Assembly (NCBI GenBank): GCA_027487835.1
Contig: JAIYCU010000017.1
Span: forward strand, 1-62,709
DNA from: Bacteroidota bacterium
GTDB lineage: Bacteria; Bacteroidota; Bacteroidia; UKL13-3
Length of the DNA: 62,709 nt
Direction: 5' to 3'
Both the position numbers and the translations under genes were made by a program. This document shows positions 25,397-34,083 of the stretch, piece after piece. Numbering within the stretch: position 1 is the first letter of the stretch; the number at the start of each line of letters is the position of its first letter. A model generated the notes under the pieces. That model was not told the origin of the DNA, did no database searches, and was given only the letters and a program-made list of their open reading frames with translations.

Positions 25397-26071
25397 TTAG
25401 CATTTTACAATGTAACCCATTCCTACCATGGTATGAATAATTTTAATAGGATAATCCTTGTCGATTTTTTTTCTAAGGAAGTTAATATAAACATCAATTA
25501 CATTGGTAGTAGTATCAAACCCTGACGACCATACTTTTTCTAAAATTTCATTTCTAGAAATTACTCTATTTTTATTTCTAATGAGGTATTCTAATAGGGA
25601 ATATTCCTTCGCTGTTAAGTCGATTGTTTTCCCTCCTCTTCTTGCCACCTTTCTATTTAAATCAAGTTCTAGGTCAAACAAGCGCAATACGCTTAGTTCT
25701 GGGTACCCGTCTATGTTTCTTTTGGACAATGCTCTTATTCTGGCAAGAAGCTCTTTAAAATCGAATGGCTTTACTAAATAATCATCAGCACCAGAATCTA
25801 GTCCTTCCACTTTTTCATCTATTGAGCCTAAAGCAGTAAGCATCAAAATAGGTGTTTTTACGCCCGCATTTCTTAATTCATGCGCAACTTCAATCCCATT
25901 TTTATAGGGAATCATAATGTCTAATACAATAATGTCGAATTGAGTTTCAATGCCATACTTAATTCCTAACAAACCATCTGAAGCAATTGTTACTTCATAG
26001 TTTTGCTCCTCTAATCCTTGTTTCAAAAAGGAAGCAACCTTTGGTTCATCTTCAACTACTAAAATATTCAT
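25397..26071 (-). CDS. OmpR/PhoB-family response regulator
   Basis: A 224-residue two-domain regulator. The receiver domain has the acidic pocket (VEDEP), the phospho-Asp in IIVLDIMIPYKNG (about residue 51), the switch Thr in MLTALGS and the Lys in YLVKPFDF. The C-terminal winged helix ends VIDVYINFLRKKIDKDYP and IHTMVGMGYIVK, as in OmpR-type DNA-binding domains. It is the first gene of the two-component unit. A TAnnTTTG box sits 66-73 bases upstream on the minus strand (26137-26144). Confidence 0.95.
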   Translation of the reverse strand: MNILVVEDEPKVASFLKQGLEEQNYEVTIASDGLLGIKYGIETQFDIIVLDIMIPYKNGIEVAHELRNAGVKTPILMLTALGSIDEKVEGLDSGADDYLVKPFDFKELLARIRALSKRNIDGYPELSVLRLFDLELDLNRKVARRGGKTIDLTAKEYSLLEYLIRNKNRVISRNEILEKVWSSGFDTTTNVIDVYINFLRKKIDKDYPIKIIHTMVGMGYIVKC

Positions 26072-26136
26072 CTATTATAAATTTCTGCTAAAATAGGTTG
26101 GCTCAAGCACTTTCGCATTAAACCCACATTAAGGTG

Positions 26137-26144
26137 CAAAAATA
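26137..26144 (-). promoter_or_regulatory. Candidate -7 box for the two-component operon
   Basis: TATTTTTG on the minus strand, an exact TAnnTTTG, lies between the SUI1 gene stop and the response regulator start and predicts a leader of about 58 bases. The -33 element is not obvious. Confidence 0.35.
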
Positions 26145-26486
26145 TTATCCACCAGCCTTTTTTGCTTTGTAGTTTTCTTTCAATAGCCAAGCTAAAATTT
26201 TATCTCTACAGTCGCCCTGAATAAGGATTTCGCCATCCTTTGCGGTCCCACCAGTGCCGCACAATTTTTTTAAACTTTTACTTAGTTCTTCTAGGTCCGA
26301 CTCTTTTCCAATAAATCCATTTACCCTGCTAACCATTTTTCCGCCTCCTTTTCTATCGAGGTAGATTTTTAATTGTTGTTGTTGGGTTGGCAGCGTTTCT
26401 GTTTCAAAGGCCGACTCAAATGCATAAGAGTAATTTTCATCTGTTGAATAAACAACGCCCTCTTTCTTTTTATTCTTATTGTTCAT
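26145..26486 (-). CDS. SUI1/eIF1-family translation factor (YciH-like)
   Basis: A 113-residue protein with an SUI1 domain over its C-terminal 80 residues. Visible signatures are [45 protein letters not shown] and REKI-type end (RDKILAWLL). Bacterial YciH proteins resemble eukaryotic eIF1 and influence start-site fidelity in vitro. The N-terminal 35 residues are Lys-rich and acidic/aromatic, not part of the domain. It stands divergent to dgt, with about 60 bases between the start codons. Confidence 0.9.
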   Translation of the reverse strand: MNNKNKKKEGVVYSTDENYSYAFESAFETETLPTQQQQLKIYLDRKGGGKMVSRVNGFIGKESDLEELSKSLKKLCGTGGTAKDGEILIQGDCRDKILAWLLKENYKAKKAGG

Positions 26487-26547
26487 ACAGGCAGCAATTT
26501 AGTAATATTTGTAAATACCCGCCGCTCTTTTTGTTATATTCGACCCA

Positions 26548-27882
26548 ATGAATTGGAAAACTTTGCTTCAACCTTTCAGGGAAGGCGATTTAACCCCTCG
26601 CAGTCATGATCCCAAAGGGGAGCGCTCAATTTTCGAACAAGATTACGATAGGATAATTTTTTCAACCCCCTTTAGGCGTTTGCAAGACAAAACCCAGGTA
26701 ATACCATTGCCTGAGCATGATTTTGTGCATAACAGACTTACGCATAGCATAGAGGTAAGCAGTGTTGGACGAACTCTCGGTAAAATCGCTGGCAATAGAT
26801 TATTAGAAGCCTATCCAGAAATAAGTGCTCAATTAAGTGTGCATGATATAGGTGCTATTGTAGCTGCAGCATCTCTTTCACATGATATTGGTAATCCGCC
26901 TTTTGGCCACAGTGGAGAGGCTGCCATTGGAGAGTTTTTTTTAGGAGGGCAAGGGCGCTTTTTTAAAAGTAAAGTCAACGACTTTGAATGGGAAGATTTA
27001 ACGAATTTTGAAGGCAATGCCAATGGATTTAGAATCCTTACCAATCCTTATGTTAGCGGCAATGGAGGTTTAAGGCTTACTTATCCAACCTTGGCTGCTT
27101 TTACAAAATATCCTAAAGCTTCCTTACCTAGGTTTACACATCCTAAAGCAAGTCAGAAAAAGTTTGGCTTTTTTCAGACAGAAAAAGATATTTATCAAGA
27201 AATTGCCCAAAAGCTAGAAATTGAGGCAGTTGGAGTTGGTTCAAACCAAGAATATATAAGACATCCATTTGTTTATTTGGTAGAGGCTGCAGATGATATC
27301 TGTTATCAGATTATAGATTTTGAAGATGGTTTAAGGCTAGATTGGATAGATTTTTCGAAGGCAGAAAAGTTGCTGATAGACATCGCAGGAGATAGCTTTT
27401 ACGCTAAAAATTATGCGCAGTTAAGCTCAAAAGAAGAAAAGGCGGGTTATTTAAGGGCGGTGGCCATTAATAATTTAGTAAAAGAAATGGCGGCCCTATT
27501 TATTACCCGCGAAAAAGAAATGCTTACAGGAAGCTTTAACCAATCTTTAATGAGTTTGAGTATCTATGCTGAACCTTTGGCAGAGGTTAAAAAACTCTCT
27601 TTAGAGAAAATTTATAAAGCGAGGCAAGTCTTAGAAATTGAAGCGGCAGGTTTTGAAGTGATTGGCGGATTGCTTGGCTTTTTTGTAGATGCCGTTTTAA
27701 CCGAAAGGCCAAGCCAACAGCATAAAAAAATTCTTGAGCTATTGCCTGTTGAGGTAAAAAATAAAGAACTGACAAACTATTGCAAATTATTAAATGTTTG
27801 TAGCTATGTGGCGGGTCTTACCGATAAACATGCAATCAATTTATATAGAAAACTCAAGGGGATTGAATTGCCAAAATGGTGA
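26548..27882 (+). CDS. dgt: dGTP triphosphohydrolase (dGTPase, HD domain)
   Basis: A 444-residue HD-superfamily enzyme that converts dGTP to deoxyguanosine and triphosphate. The HD metal site is built from HNRLTHSIEVSSVGR (about 61-75), SLSHDIGNPPFGHSGE (about 111-126) and the later VEAADDICYQIIDFEDGLRL. The N-terminal RSHDPKGERSIFEQDYDRIIFSTPFRRLQDKTQV is typical of the family, and the length is normal. A GGTTCAAACC dispersed motif lies inside at 27238. Confidence 0.93.
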   Translation: MNWKTLLQPFREGDLTPRSHDPKGERSIFEQDYDRIIFSTPFRRLQDKTQVIPLPEHDFVHNRLTHSIEVSSVGRTLGKIAGNRLLEAYPEISAQLSVHDIGAIVAAASLSHDIGNPPFGHSGEAAIGEFFLGGQGRFFKSKVNDFEWEDLTNFEGNANGFRILTNPYVSGNGGLRLTYPTLAAFTKYPKASLPRFTHPKASQKKFGFFQTEKDIYQEIAQKLEIEAVGVGSNQEYIRHPFVYLVEAADDICYQIIDFEDGLRLDWIDFSKAEKLLIDIAGDSFYAKNYAQLSSKEEKAGYLRAVAINNLVKEMAALFITREKEMLTGSFNQSLMSLSIYAEPLAEVKKLSLEKIYKARQVLEIEAAGFEVIGGLLGFFVDAVLTERPSQQHKKILELLPVEVKNKELTNYCKLLNVCSYVAGLTDKHAINLYRKLKGIELPKW

Positions 27883-27924
27883 CAAACTTTCAGCCTATTT
27901 GATACATAATCTTTTGGCATAGCT

Positions 27925-27955
27925 ATTGAAACTACCAATCAACTTTATATTTTTG
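27925..27955 (+). promoter_or_regulatory. Promoter of clpP (ATTG - 19 bp - TATTTTTG)
   Basis: The -7 box TATTTTTG (27948-27955) matches TAnnTTTG exactly, and a TTG -33 box (27926-27928) lies 19 bases upstream, the best spacing for Bacteroidota. The predicted mRNA start is near 27962, 13 bases before the clpP ATG. Confidence 0.6.
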
Positions 27956-27974
27956 AACTTAAACACAAACAATC

Positions 27975-28664
27975 ATGAATACAGGAAATGAATTTAGAAA
28001 ATATGCAATAAAGCATAAAGGCATTAGTAGCATTAAAGTAGATGCCTATATAGAAAGTTCAATGGAAGGAATGACGCGCACGGTTATTGAGGAGCGTCCA
28101 ATGAACTTTAGAGAGATTGATGTATTCTCTCGTTTGATGGCAGATAGAATTATTTTCTTAGGTATGCCGATTGATGATTACGTTGCTAATATCATTCAAG
28201 CACAATTATTATTTTTAGATTCGATGGATGCCCGTCGTGATATTCAAATGTATATTAACTCTCCTGGAGGTTCTGTTTACGCTGGCTTGGGTATATATGA
28301 TACTATGCAATGGGTAAATCCAAGTGTTGCTACAATTTGTACAGGTTTAGCTGCTTCTATGGGAGCTGTTTTATTGTGCGCAGGTGCAGCAGGCAAGCGC
28401 AGCGCACTTCCTCATGCACGCGTTATGATTCATCAGCCATTGGGTGGGGCGCAAGGACAAGCGTCAGATATTGAAATTACTGCCAGAGAAATTCAAAAGT
28501 TGAAGAAAGAATTATATGACATCATCTCTATTCACAGCGGCCAACCATTTGATAAGGTTCAAGCAGATAGCGACCGTGATTATTGGATGATTGCTAGGGA
28601 AGCCAAAGAATATGGAATGATTGATGATGTTTTGACAAAACATAAGCCAGAAGAGAAGAAGTAA
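27975..28664 (+). CDS. clpP: ATP-dependent Clp protease proteolytic subunit
   Basis: A 229-residue serine protease that forms the ClpP tetradecamer. The catalytic Ser lies in [11 protein letters not shown] (about 122-132), the His in [16 protein letters not shown] (His about 154), and the Asp in the following handle region. The N-terminus is about 30 residues longer than in E. coli, as usual in this phylum. clpX follows by 33 bases. A good promoter precedes the gene. Confidence 0.96.
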   Translation: MNTGNEFRKYAIKHKGISSIKVDAYIESSMEGMTRTVIEERPMNFREIDVFSRLMADRIIFLGMPIDDYVANIIQAQLLFLDSMDARRDIQMYINSPGGSVYAGLGIYDTMQWVNPSVATICTGLAASMGAVLLCAGAAGKRSALPHARVMIHQPLGGAQGQASDIEITAREIQKLKKELYDIISIHSGQPFDKVQADSDRDYWMIAREAKEYGMIDDVLTKHKPEEKK

Positions 28665-28680
28665 TTTTGGTTTTTTGCCT

Positions 28681-28688
28681 TACCTTTG
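28681..28688 (+). promoter_or_regulatory. Candidate secondary -7 box TACCTTTG before clpX
   Basis: Exact TAnnTTTG match 10 bases before the clpX ATG. The nearest TTTG upstream is only 11 bases away, so a functional promoter is doubtful. Confidence 0.25.
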
Positions 28689-28697
28689 TAGGCTATT

Positions 28698-29933
28698 ATG
28701 GCAAAGAAAAAGGAAGATCATTGTTCTTTCTGCGGTCGCGGCCGCAGCGAGGTAAACTATCTAATATCAGGTTTAGACGCGCTTATTTGTGAGAATTGCA
28801 TTGGGCAAGCTTTCAGAATTATAAACGAAGACCAAGAAGGCGCGCCTAAACAAGATGCTGTTGCCGCGCTAAAAATGCTCAAACCAGCAGAAATAAAAGC
28901 GCATTTAGACGAATATGTAATTGGTCAACTCGAAGCCAAAAAGGTTTTAAGTGTGGCCGTCTATAATCATTTTAAAAGAATTTCTGCCACAAAATCCAAT
29001 AGTGATGTTGAATTAGAAAAGTCAAATATTTTGATGGTAGGCGAAACAGGCACGGGTAAAACACTTTTGGCAAAAACTTTGGCAAAGATTTTACAAGTGC
29101 CTTTTTGTATTGCAGATGCCACCGTGCTTACAGAGGCTGGCTATGTTGGTGAAGATGTAGAGAGCTTGCTTTCGAGGTTACTTCAGGCTGCAAATTATGA
29201 TGTTGCTGCTGCCGAAAGAGGGATTGTTTATATTGATGAAATTGATAAAATTAGCCGCAAGAGCGATAATCCATCTATTACGAGAGATGTAAGTGGCGAA
29301 GGCGTTCAACAGGCTTTGTTGAAGATTTTGGAAGGAACTATCGCCAATGTTCCGCCACAAGGTGGACGTAAGCATCCGGAGCAAAAAATGATTCAAATAA
29401 ACACAGAAAATATTCTGTTTATTTGTGGAGGAGCATTTGATGGTATTGATAAGATGATTGCGCGTAGGTTGCAAACGCAAGCCATTGGTTTTAAATCTTT
29501 AGACCCATTGTTATCGCAGGATAAAGAAAATTTCTTGCAATATATTTCTGCTGCCGATTTAAGAAGCTTTGGATTAATACCAGAAATTATTGGAAGGTTG
29601 CCTGTTATTTGTCACCTCGATCCACTCACTAAAGAAATTTTAAAAAGGATTCTGGTTGAACCAAAAAATGCGCTTATTAAGCAGTATATACATCTTTTTA
29701 AGTTGGAAGGTATTAACCTGAGTTTTGAAGATGCTGTAATTGATTTAATAGTAGATACTGCTTTCGAACTTAAACTTGGCGCAAGGGGCTTGAGAAGTAT
29801 TTGCGAAGCATTAATGATTGATTATATGTATCACTCGCCTTCTTCTAATGATAATAATGATATCCTAATTACACTTGTTGAGGCTGAACAAAAAATGCAA
29901 TTAGTTAAACTAAAGAATTTCCAAGCTGCTTAA
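28698..29933 (+). CDS. clpX: ATP-dependent Clp protease ATP-binding subunit ClpX
   Basis: A 411-residue AAA+ unfoldase that feeds substrates to ClpP. The N-terminal zinc-binding domain has [12 protein letters not shown] and [10 protein letters not shown] (four Cys). Walker A is [13 protein letters not shown] (about 114-126) and Walker B is VYIDEIDK (about 179-186). The sensor and pore loop regions are present ([30 protein letters not shown]). It follows clpP in the same direction, the standard order, and an ssrA-type substrate role is expected. Confidence 0.97.
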   Translation: MAKKKEDHCSFCGRGRSEVNYLISGLDALICENCIGQAFRIINEDQEGAPKQDAVAALKMLKPAEIKAHLDEYVIGQLEAKKVLSVAVYNHFKRISATKSNSDVELEKSNILMVGETGTGKTLLAKTLAKILQVPFCIADATVLTEAGYVGEDVESLLSRLLQAANYDVAAAERGIVYIDEIDKISRKSDNPSITRDVSGEGVQQALLKILEGTIANVPPQGGRKHPEQKMIQINTENILFICGGAFDGIDKMIARRLQTQAIGFKSLDPLLSQDKENFLQYISAADLRSFGLIPEIIGRLPVICHLDPLTKEILKRILVEPKNALIKQYIHLFKLEGINLSFEDAVIDLIVDTAFELKLGARGLRSICEALMIDYMYHSPSSNDNNDILITLVEAEQKMQLVKLKNFQAA

Positions 29934-29980
29934 AACTTTATGCCTTTTAAATTGGTTTTACTGACATAATCCAATATGTC

Positions 29981-30865
29981 ATGAAATCACTTTATCGAAT
30001 CTTCCTCCTATTAGGAGTTGCCTCATTAACTTCTTGTGCTACCATCCTACAGGATGAGGTGGCTGTTAAAAGAACCCTTGGTAAATTAAATAATGATATT
30101 TACCATTCTGGACTCCGCCTGTATAATCCCTTTTTGTCTCGTATGATTAGGGTTCCCATCAATACAATTAACCTCGAAATCAATGTGGGTTTACCTTCTA
30201 AAGAAGGTTTAACGGTTCAATCAGAGATTTCTATTTTGTATAAAGTGAAAACCAGTGAGGTGCATAATATCCTAAAATATACTGGTCTTAACTATCAAGG
30301 GGTATTAATTCTGCCAGTTTTCAGGTCGGCTTCGGCAGATGTTTGTTCAGAATTTGATGCCAAAGACATGCACAGTGCCAAGCGTTCTCAAATAGAAAAT
30401 AAAATTAAGGAACGCATGATGCAGGTATTAGAGTCGAAAGGCTTTATCATAGAGGCTGTACTTTTAAAGTCGATTACCTTGCCTCAAGGCCTTTCAAGAG
30501 CAATTGAAGAAAAGCTTCAAGCAGAGCAGGATGCCCAGCGTATGGAATTTTTAAAAGACCGAGAGCGAAAGGAAGCCGAGCGTAAAGTATTGCAAGCAGA
30601 AGGTGATAAAAATTCAAAAATTATTGCTGCCGAAGGTCAAAAGAGAATTCTTGAATTGGAAGCGGAAGGCAGGGCAAATGCTGTAAAAATTGAAGCAGAT
30701 GCCAATGCAAAAGCCAATGATATGCTTGAGAAAAGTTTGACCCCTCAAATTTTGAAGTTTAAGCAGATAGATGCATTTAGAAATTTAGCAACTTCACCTA
30801 ATACAAAAACCATAATTACCGATGGTAAAACCCCATTGATTGGGCTACCAGCCGACGGTAAATAA
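29981..30865 (+). CDS. Prohibitin/SPFH-domain lipoprotein
   Basis: A 294-residue protein with a lipoprotein signal (MKSLYRIFLLLGVASLTSCA; lipobox LTSC at Cys 19). Residues about 25-190 are an SPFH/prohibitin domain (GLRLYNPFLSR, EGLTVQSEISILYKV). It is followed by a long charged coiled coil (about 185-255) rich in EAER, AEGQ and EADANAKA. SPFH proteins form ring scaffolds on membranes. Lipid anchoring instead of a transmembrane helix is common in Bacteroidota. The stop is in a small hairpin shared with the convergent gene. Confidence 0.88.
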   Translation: MKSLYRIFLLLGVASLTSCATILQDEVAVKRTLGKLNNDIYHSGLRLYNPFLSRMIRVPINTINLEINVGLPSKEGLTVQSEISILYKVKTSEVHNILKYTGLNYQGVLILPVFRSASADVCSEFDAKDMHSAKRSQIENKIKERMMQVLESKGFIIEAVLLKSITLPQGLSRAIEEKLQAEQDAQRMEFLKDRERKEAERKVLQAEGDKNSKIIAAEGQKRILELEAEGRANAVKIEADANAKANDMLEKSLTPQILKFKQIDAFRNLATSPNTKTIITDGKTPLIGLPADGK

Positions 30866-30879
30866 GTTGCTTATTTTTT
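30861..30879. terminator. Minimal bidirectional hairpin between convergent genes
   Basis: AATAAG-TTG-CTTATT followed by T residues. Its arms contain the stop codons of both convergent genes (30863-30865 and 30871-30873). The 6-bp AT-rich stem is weak, so this is only a candidate terminator. Confidence 0.35.
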
Positions 30880-31893
30880 GAGTAATTGCAAAAGGGAGGC
30901 CCGCAGTAGGTCTCCCATATTTTTCCCTTTAGTAAAGCGATTAGAATTGTAGTAATTAGCCAATTCGCCCCCAAGATTTAAAACGTTTTGGATAGGGGCA
31001 ATTTCTTCTTTTTGCATAGCAGCTAATAAATTATGAATAGGCCATCTTGCCGCTTTTATTCTGCTTAGCATCATTGCCCTTTCTTCTCGCTTATACTGTT
31101 CTATACTTTCAGTTGAAATGTATTTTTTTACAAGTTCAACAAAAGCCTGATTTTGTTTATAGAATTGGGGTAAATAAATGTTTTTTCTCCCTTCAAAACA
31201 TTGCTGGTCAAAATCTATGGGTCTTATCCTATAGTTTGTCTCATCAAAATCTGGTGTAATTTGAACTACAAAATTAGATGAATGCATATCTCCCAAAAGC
31301 CTAATCAAACAACGTTCATTAAATTTTACAAATTCTTTAGCTATTCGGGTGCTGTTAAAACCATCCACATTTAGGTAGTTCTTAATAAATTCATCCCCAG
31401 GAATACCAGCAATGTGTTCTTCTATCAATGTGTCACCGCTCACCAAATAACTAATACGGTTGGGCGAAAGTAGATGTTCTAATTCTAAGCCGTAAATTCT
31501 AGAAGCATCTGCGTTTTTAACATAAAAGTAGTCGAAATTATCATTCATTTTATTTATGACTCGAATTCTGAATGGCATAGTATTGCCATACAAACAACTG
31601 TCAATTCTATCTACCCGCAAATGTTCAACTACTCGCATATCTCCCCCTACTTTAAGTAAGGCATAGATTTGTAAGAGTTGGGTATGAATATTTTGTTGTG
31701 CTTCTGGTCCAAAAATACAGGTTTCCCAAAGAGTATCTTTCCCCTTTTTATCATATAAAGCCACACTATCAATATAGTTTTTTAAATCTGGGTAATGAAT
31801 GGGAATATCGGTGCTACGGCCATGTCCTTTAAGGTAATGACGCAATGGTTGGCCAATTTTATAGGTGTGTTTTTTCTTGCTTATATGCGGCAT
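30871..31893 (-). CDS. Uncharacterised protein with kinase-like (APH/ABC1-type) signature
   Basis: A 340-residue soluble protein without a family I can name. Several features fit a protein-kinase-like fold: a candidate ATP-binding Lys in FYVKNADASRIYGLELEHLL with a downstream Glu, a hinge-like HIAGIPGDEF, a catalytic-loop-like LLGDMHSSNFVV (compare HGDLHxxN of aminoglycoside kinases), and a metal-binding IRPIDFDQ (compare DFG/DFD). The final third is helical. Small-molecule or protein phosphorylation is therefore possible. It stands alone, convergent to the SPFH gene and divergent from the UMF1 transporter. Confidence 0.5.
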   Translation of the reverse strand: MPHISKKKHTYKIGQPLRHYLKGHGRSTDIPIHYPDLKNYIDSVALYDKKGKDTLWETCIFGPEAQQNIHTQLLQIYALLKVGGDMRVVEHLRVDRIDSCLYGNTMPFRIRVINKMNDNFDYFYVKNADASRIYGLELEHLLSPNRISYLVSGDTLIEEHIAGIPGDEFIKNYLNVDGFNSTRIAKEFVKFNERCLIRLLGDMHSSNFVVQITPDFDETNYRIRPIDFDQQCFEGRKNIYLPQFYKQNQAFVELVKKYISTESIEQYKREERAMMLSRIKAARWPIHNLLAAMQKEEIAPIQNVLNLGGELANYYNSNRFTKGKNMGDLLRASLLQLLKK

Positions 31894-31953
31894 GATTTAC
31901 GAATATAATAGGGAGGCTTTGAAATTTACACATAAATACTAATTTGCGTGTAA

Positions 31954-33360
31954 ATGGATTATAAATTAAACGACCCAAAAATTACACGCGCTTGGTCTAT
32001 GTATGACTGGGCTAACTCTGTTTTTTCTTTGACCATAACAACAGCCATTTTTCCACCTTTTTTTGAAAGTGTAAGTAAAAACGCTTCCATTGCTTCAGGT
32101 AATGCCATTAATGGAATTTATTATATAGATGTATTGGGTTTTAAAGTAGTAAACTCTGCACTCTACTCTTATGCTATTTCGTTTGGTTTTTTATTGGTCG
32201 CCTTCATTAACCCTTTTCTTTCTGGGATTGCAGACGCACAGCAATCTAAGAAGAAGTTTATGAAATTCTTCTGTTACCTGGGATCATTAAGTTGCATGTT
32301 AATGTATTTTTTTACACCAGATAATTTATGGTTTGGATTGTTATGTTTTATCGTTGGCTTATTTGGATTTGGCGGTAGCATTGTATTTTACAATGCCTTT
32401 TTGCCAGAAATTGCATCAGAAGATCAATATGATTCCCTAAGTGCAAGAGGGTTTTCGTTAGGGTATTTTGGAAGTGTACTTTTATTATTGATTGATTTAG
32501 GAGTAATTTTAAATGCAGATAAAATATTTCCTGTTGCCACAAAGGCCTCAGAACTTATGGCCGCCAATCCACTCTTAAATTTAGAAGGAGCAATGGCAGA
32601 GGCTAAATCTTATTATAGCGGTGTAGCTAGTAAATTATCTTTTGTTAGTGTTGGATTGTGGTGGGCTGGTTTTGCCCAAATAACGTTTAAATATTTGCCA
32701 GAAAAAACCTTGAAGCATATAGACGGTAAAGGAGCTTTATATAAAGGGATAGAAGAATTAAAAAAGGTTTACAATGAAATTCGTCGCCCAGAAAACAAAA
32801 TTATTAAATTATATCTTATCGGTTTCTTTTTTAGTGCAATGGGCGTTCAAACGGTAATGTATGTAGCCTCCTTATTTGGCAAACAAGAGTTAAAAATGGA
32901 ACTCGGGAAATTGATTGCCACTGTTTTAATTATTCAGATAATTGCCATTTTAGGGGCATGGAGTTTTTCTAAATTATCCGCTAAAATTGGAAATATTCAT
33001 TCGCTTCTCATTATGATTTTAGTTTGGATTGGAATTACCACAGCTGCTTACTTTGTGCAAACTGATATTCAATTTTATTTATTGGCCGCTGTAGTTGGAA
33101 CCGTAATGGGTGGAATACAAAGTATGTCTAGAAGCACCTTTGCAAAGTTAATTCCCGATGGTACCAAAGAAACAGCTTCCTACTTTAGTTTTTATGATGT
33201 TTGTGAAAAAATGGCTACTGTTTTTGGTACTTTTGCCTTCGGACTCATCAATAACTTCACCGGAAATATGCGTTCCTCTGTTTTGGCGTTATTGGTGTTT
33301 TTTATTGTGGCTGGAGTTATTTTAATGCAAATTCCAAATTTTAAAGAGAAGCATCCATAG
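31954..33360 (+). CDS. MFS transporter of the UMF1/Atg22 family
   Basis: A 468-residue, 12-helix major facilitator. The start KITRAWSMYDWANSVFSLTITTAIFPPFF is diagnostic of the UMF1 (Atg22-like) group, whose yeast member releases amino acids from the vacuole. FNPFLSGIADAQQSKKKFM-like and GTVMGGIQSMSRSTFAKLIP segments mark the two halves. The next gene, lutA-like, starts on the base after its stop codon, and an Ldh2-family gene follows, so export or import of an organic or amino acid linked to these enzymes is a reasonable guess. Confidence 0.85.
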   Translation: MDYKLNDPKITRAWSMYDWANSVFSLTITTAIFPPFFESVSKNASIASGNAINGIYYIDVLGFKVVNSALYSYAISFGFLLVAFINPFLSGIADAQQSKKKFMKFFCYLGSLSCMLMYFFTPDNLWFGLLCFIVGLFGFGGSIVFYNAFLPEIASEDQYDSLSARGFSLGYFGSVLLLLIDLGVILNADKIFPVATKASELMAANPLLNLEGAMAEAKSYYSGVASKLSFVSVGLWWAGFAQITFKYLPEKTLKHIDGKGALYKGIEELKKVYNEIRRPENKIIKLYLIGFFFSAMGVQTVMYVASLFGKQELKMELGKLIATVLIIQIIAILGAWSFSKLSAKIGNIHSLLIMILVWIGITTAAYFVQTDIQFYLLAAVVGTVMGGIQSMSRSTFAKLIPDGTKETASYFSFYDVCEKMATVFGTFAFGLINNFTGNMRSSVLALLVFFIVAGVILMQIPNFKEKHP

Positions 33361-34080
33361 ATGAAAGTAGAACTTTTTATACCCTGTTTTGTAGATCAGT
33401 TTTCGCCTGAAACAGGTTTTAATATGGTAAAGGTTTTAGAGAAGGCAGGTTGTAAAGTGAATTACAATTTAGAACAAACGTGTTGCGGACAACCCGCTTT
33501 TCATGCTGGTAGATGGGAAGATGCAAGAGAGGTTGCAGAGAAATTACTTAATGAAGTTTCTTTGGATAAAACTTTGGTTTGTGGCGCAGCTGCATGTACT
33601 GCTATGATTAGAAATTCATACGATTTAATTTTTCAAAATTCTTCTTTCCACAATAAATATAGGCAATTACAAAAGAAAAGTTTTGAATTGGCGGAGTTCT
33701 TGGTAGATGTAATCAAAGTAGAATCTTTTGGCGCTGCTTTACCTTGCAGGGCAGTTTACCTAGATTCCTGTCAATCTTTGAATCATTGCAATATTTCGGT
33801 TCAACCCAGAACCTTACTTAAAAATGTAGATGGATTGACGCTACTTGAATTAGAAGATAATGGCCAATGTTGCGGTTTTGGAGGTGTGTTTTCGGTTAAT
33901 TTTAGCCAACTTAGTACTAATATGGGTGAGCAAAAGTTAAATCGTATTTTAGCGTTAGAAGCGGAAATTATTATTAGTAATGATTATGCTTGTTTAATGC
34001 ATTTAGAGGGATTAATTAAAACAAAAGATTTGCCAATTAAAGTGATGCATTTAGCGGATGTGTTGGCAAGTGGATGGTAA
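33361..34080 (+). CDS. LutA/LldE-like (Fe-S)-binding oxidoreductase subunit
   Basis: A 239-residue protein with two CCG domains: NLEQTCCGQPAFHAG (about 36-50) and NGQCCGFGGVFSVNF (about 167-181), plus the N-terminal IPCFVDQFSP. This pattern defines LutA/LldE/YkgE, a subunit of the L-lactate utilisation complex with LutB and LutC. The partners are not adjacent here. The ATG directly follows the transporter stop, and an Ldh2 dehydrogenase gene follows by 3 bases, so these three form an operon likely concerned with 2-hydroxy acid use. Confidence 0.87.
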   Translation: MKVELFIPCFVDQFSPETGFNMVKVLEKAGCKVNYNLEQTCCGQPAFHAGRWEDAREVAEKLLNEVSLDKTLVCGAAACTAMIRNSYDLIFQNSSFHNKYRQLQKKSFELAEFLVDVIKVESFGAALPCRAVYLDSCQSLNHCNISVQPRTLLKNVDGLTLLELEDNGQCCGFGGVFSVNFSQLSTNMGEQKLNRILALEAEIIISNDYACLMHLEGLIKTKDLPIKVMHLADVLASGW

Positions 34081-34083
34081 TTT

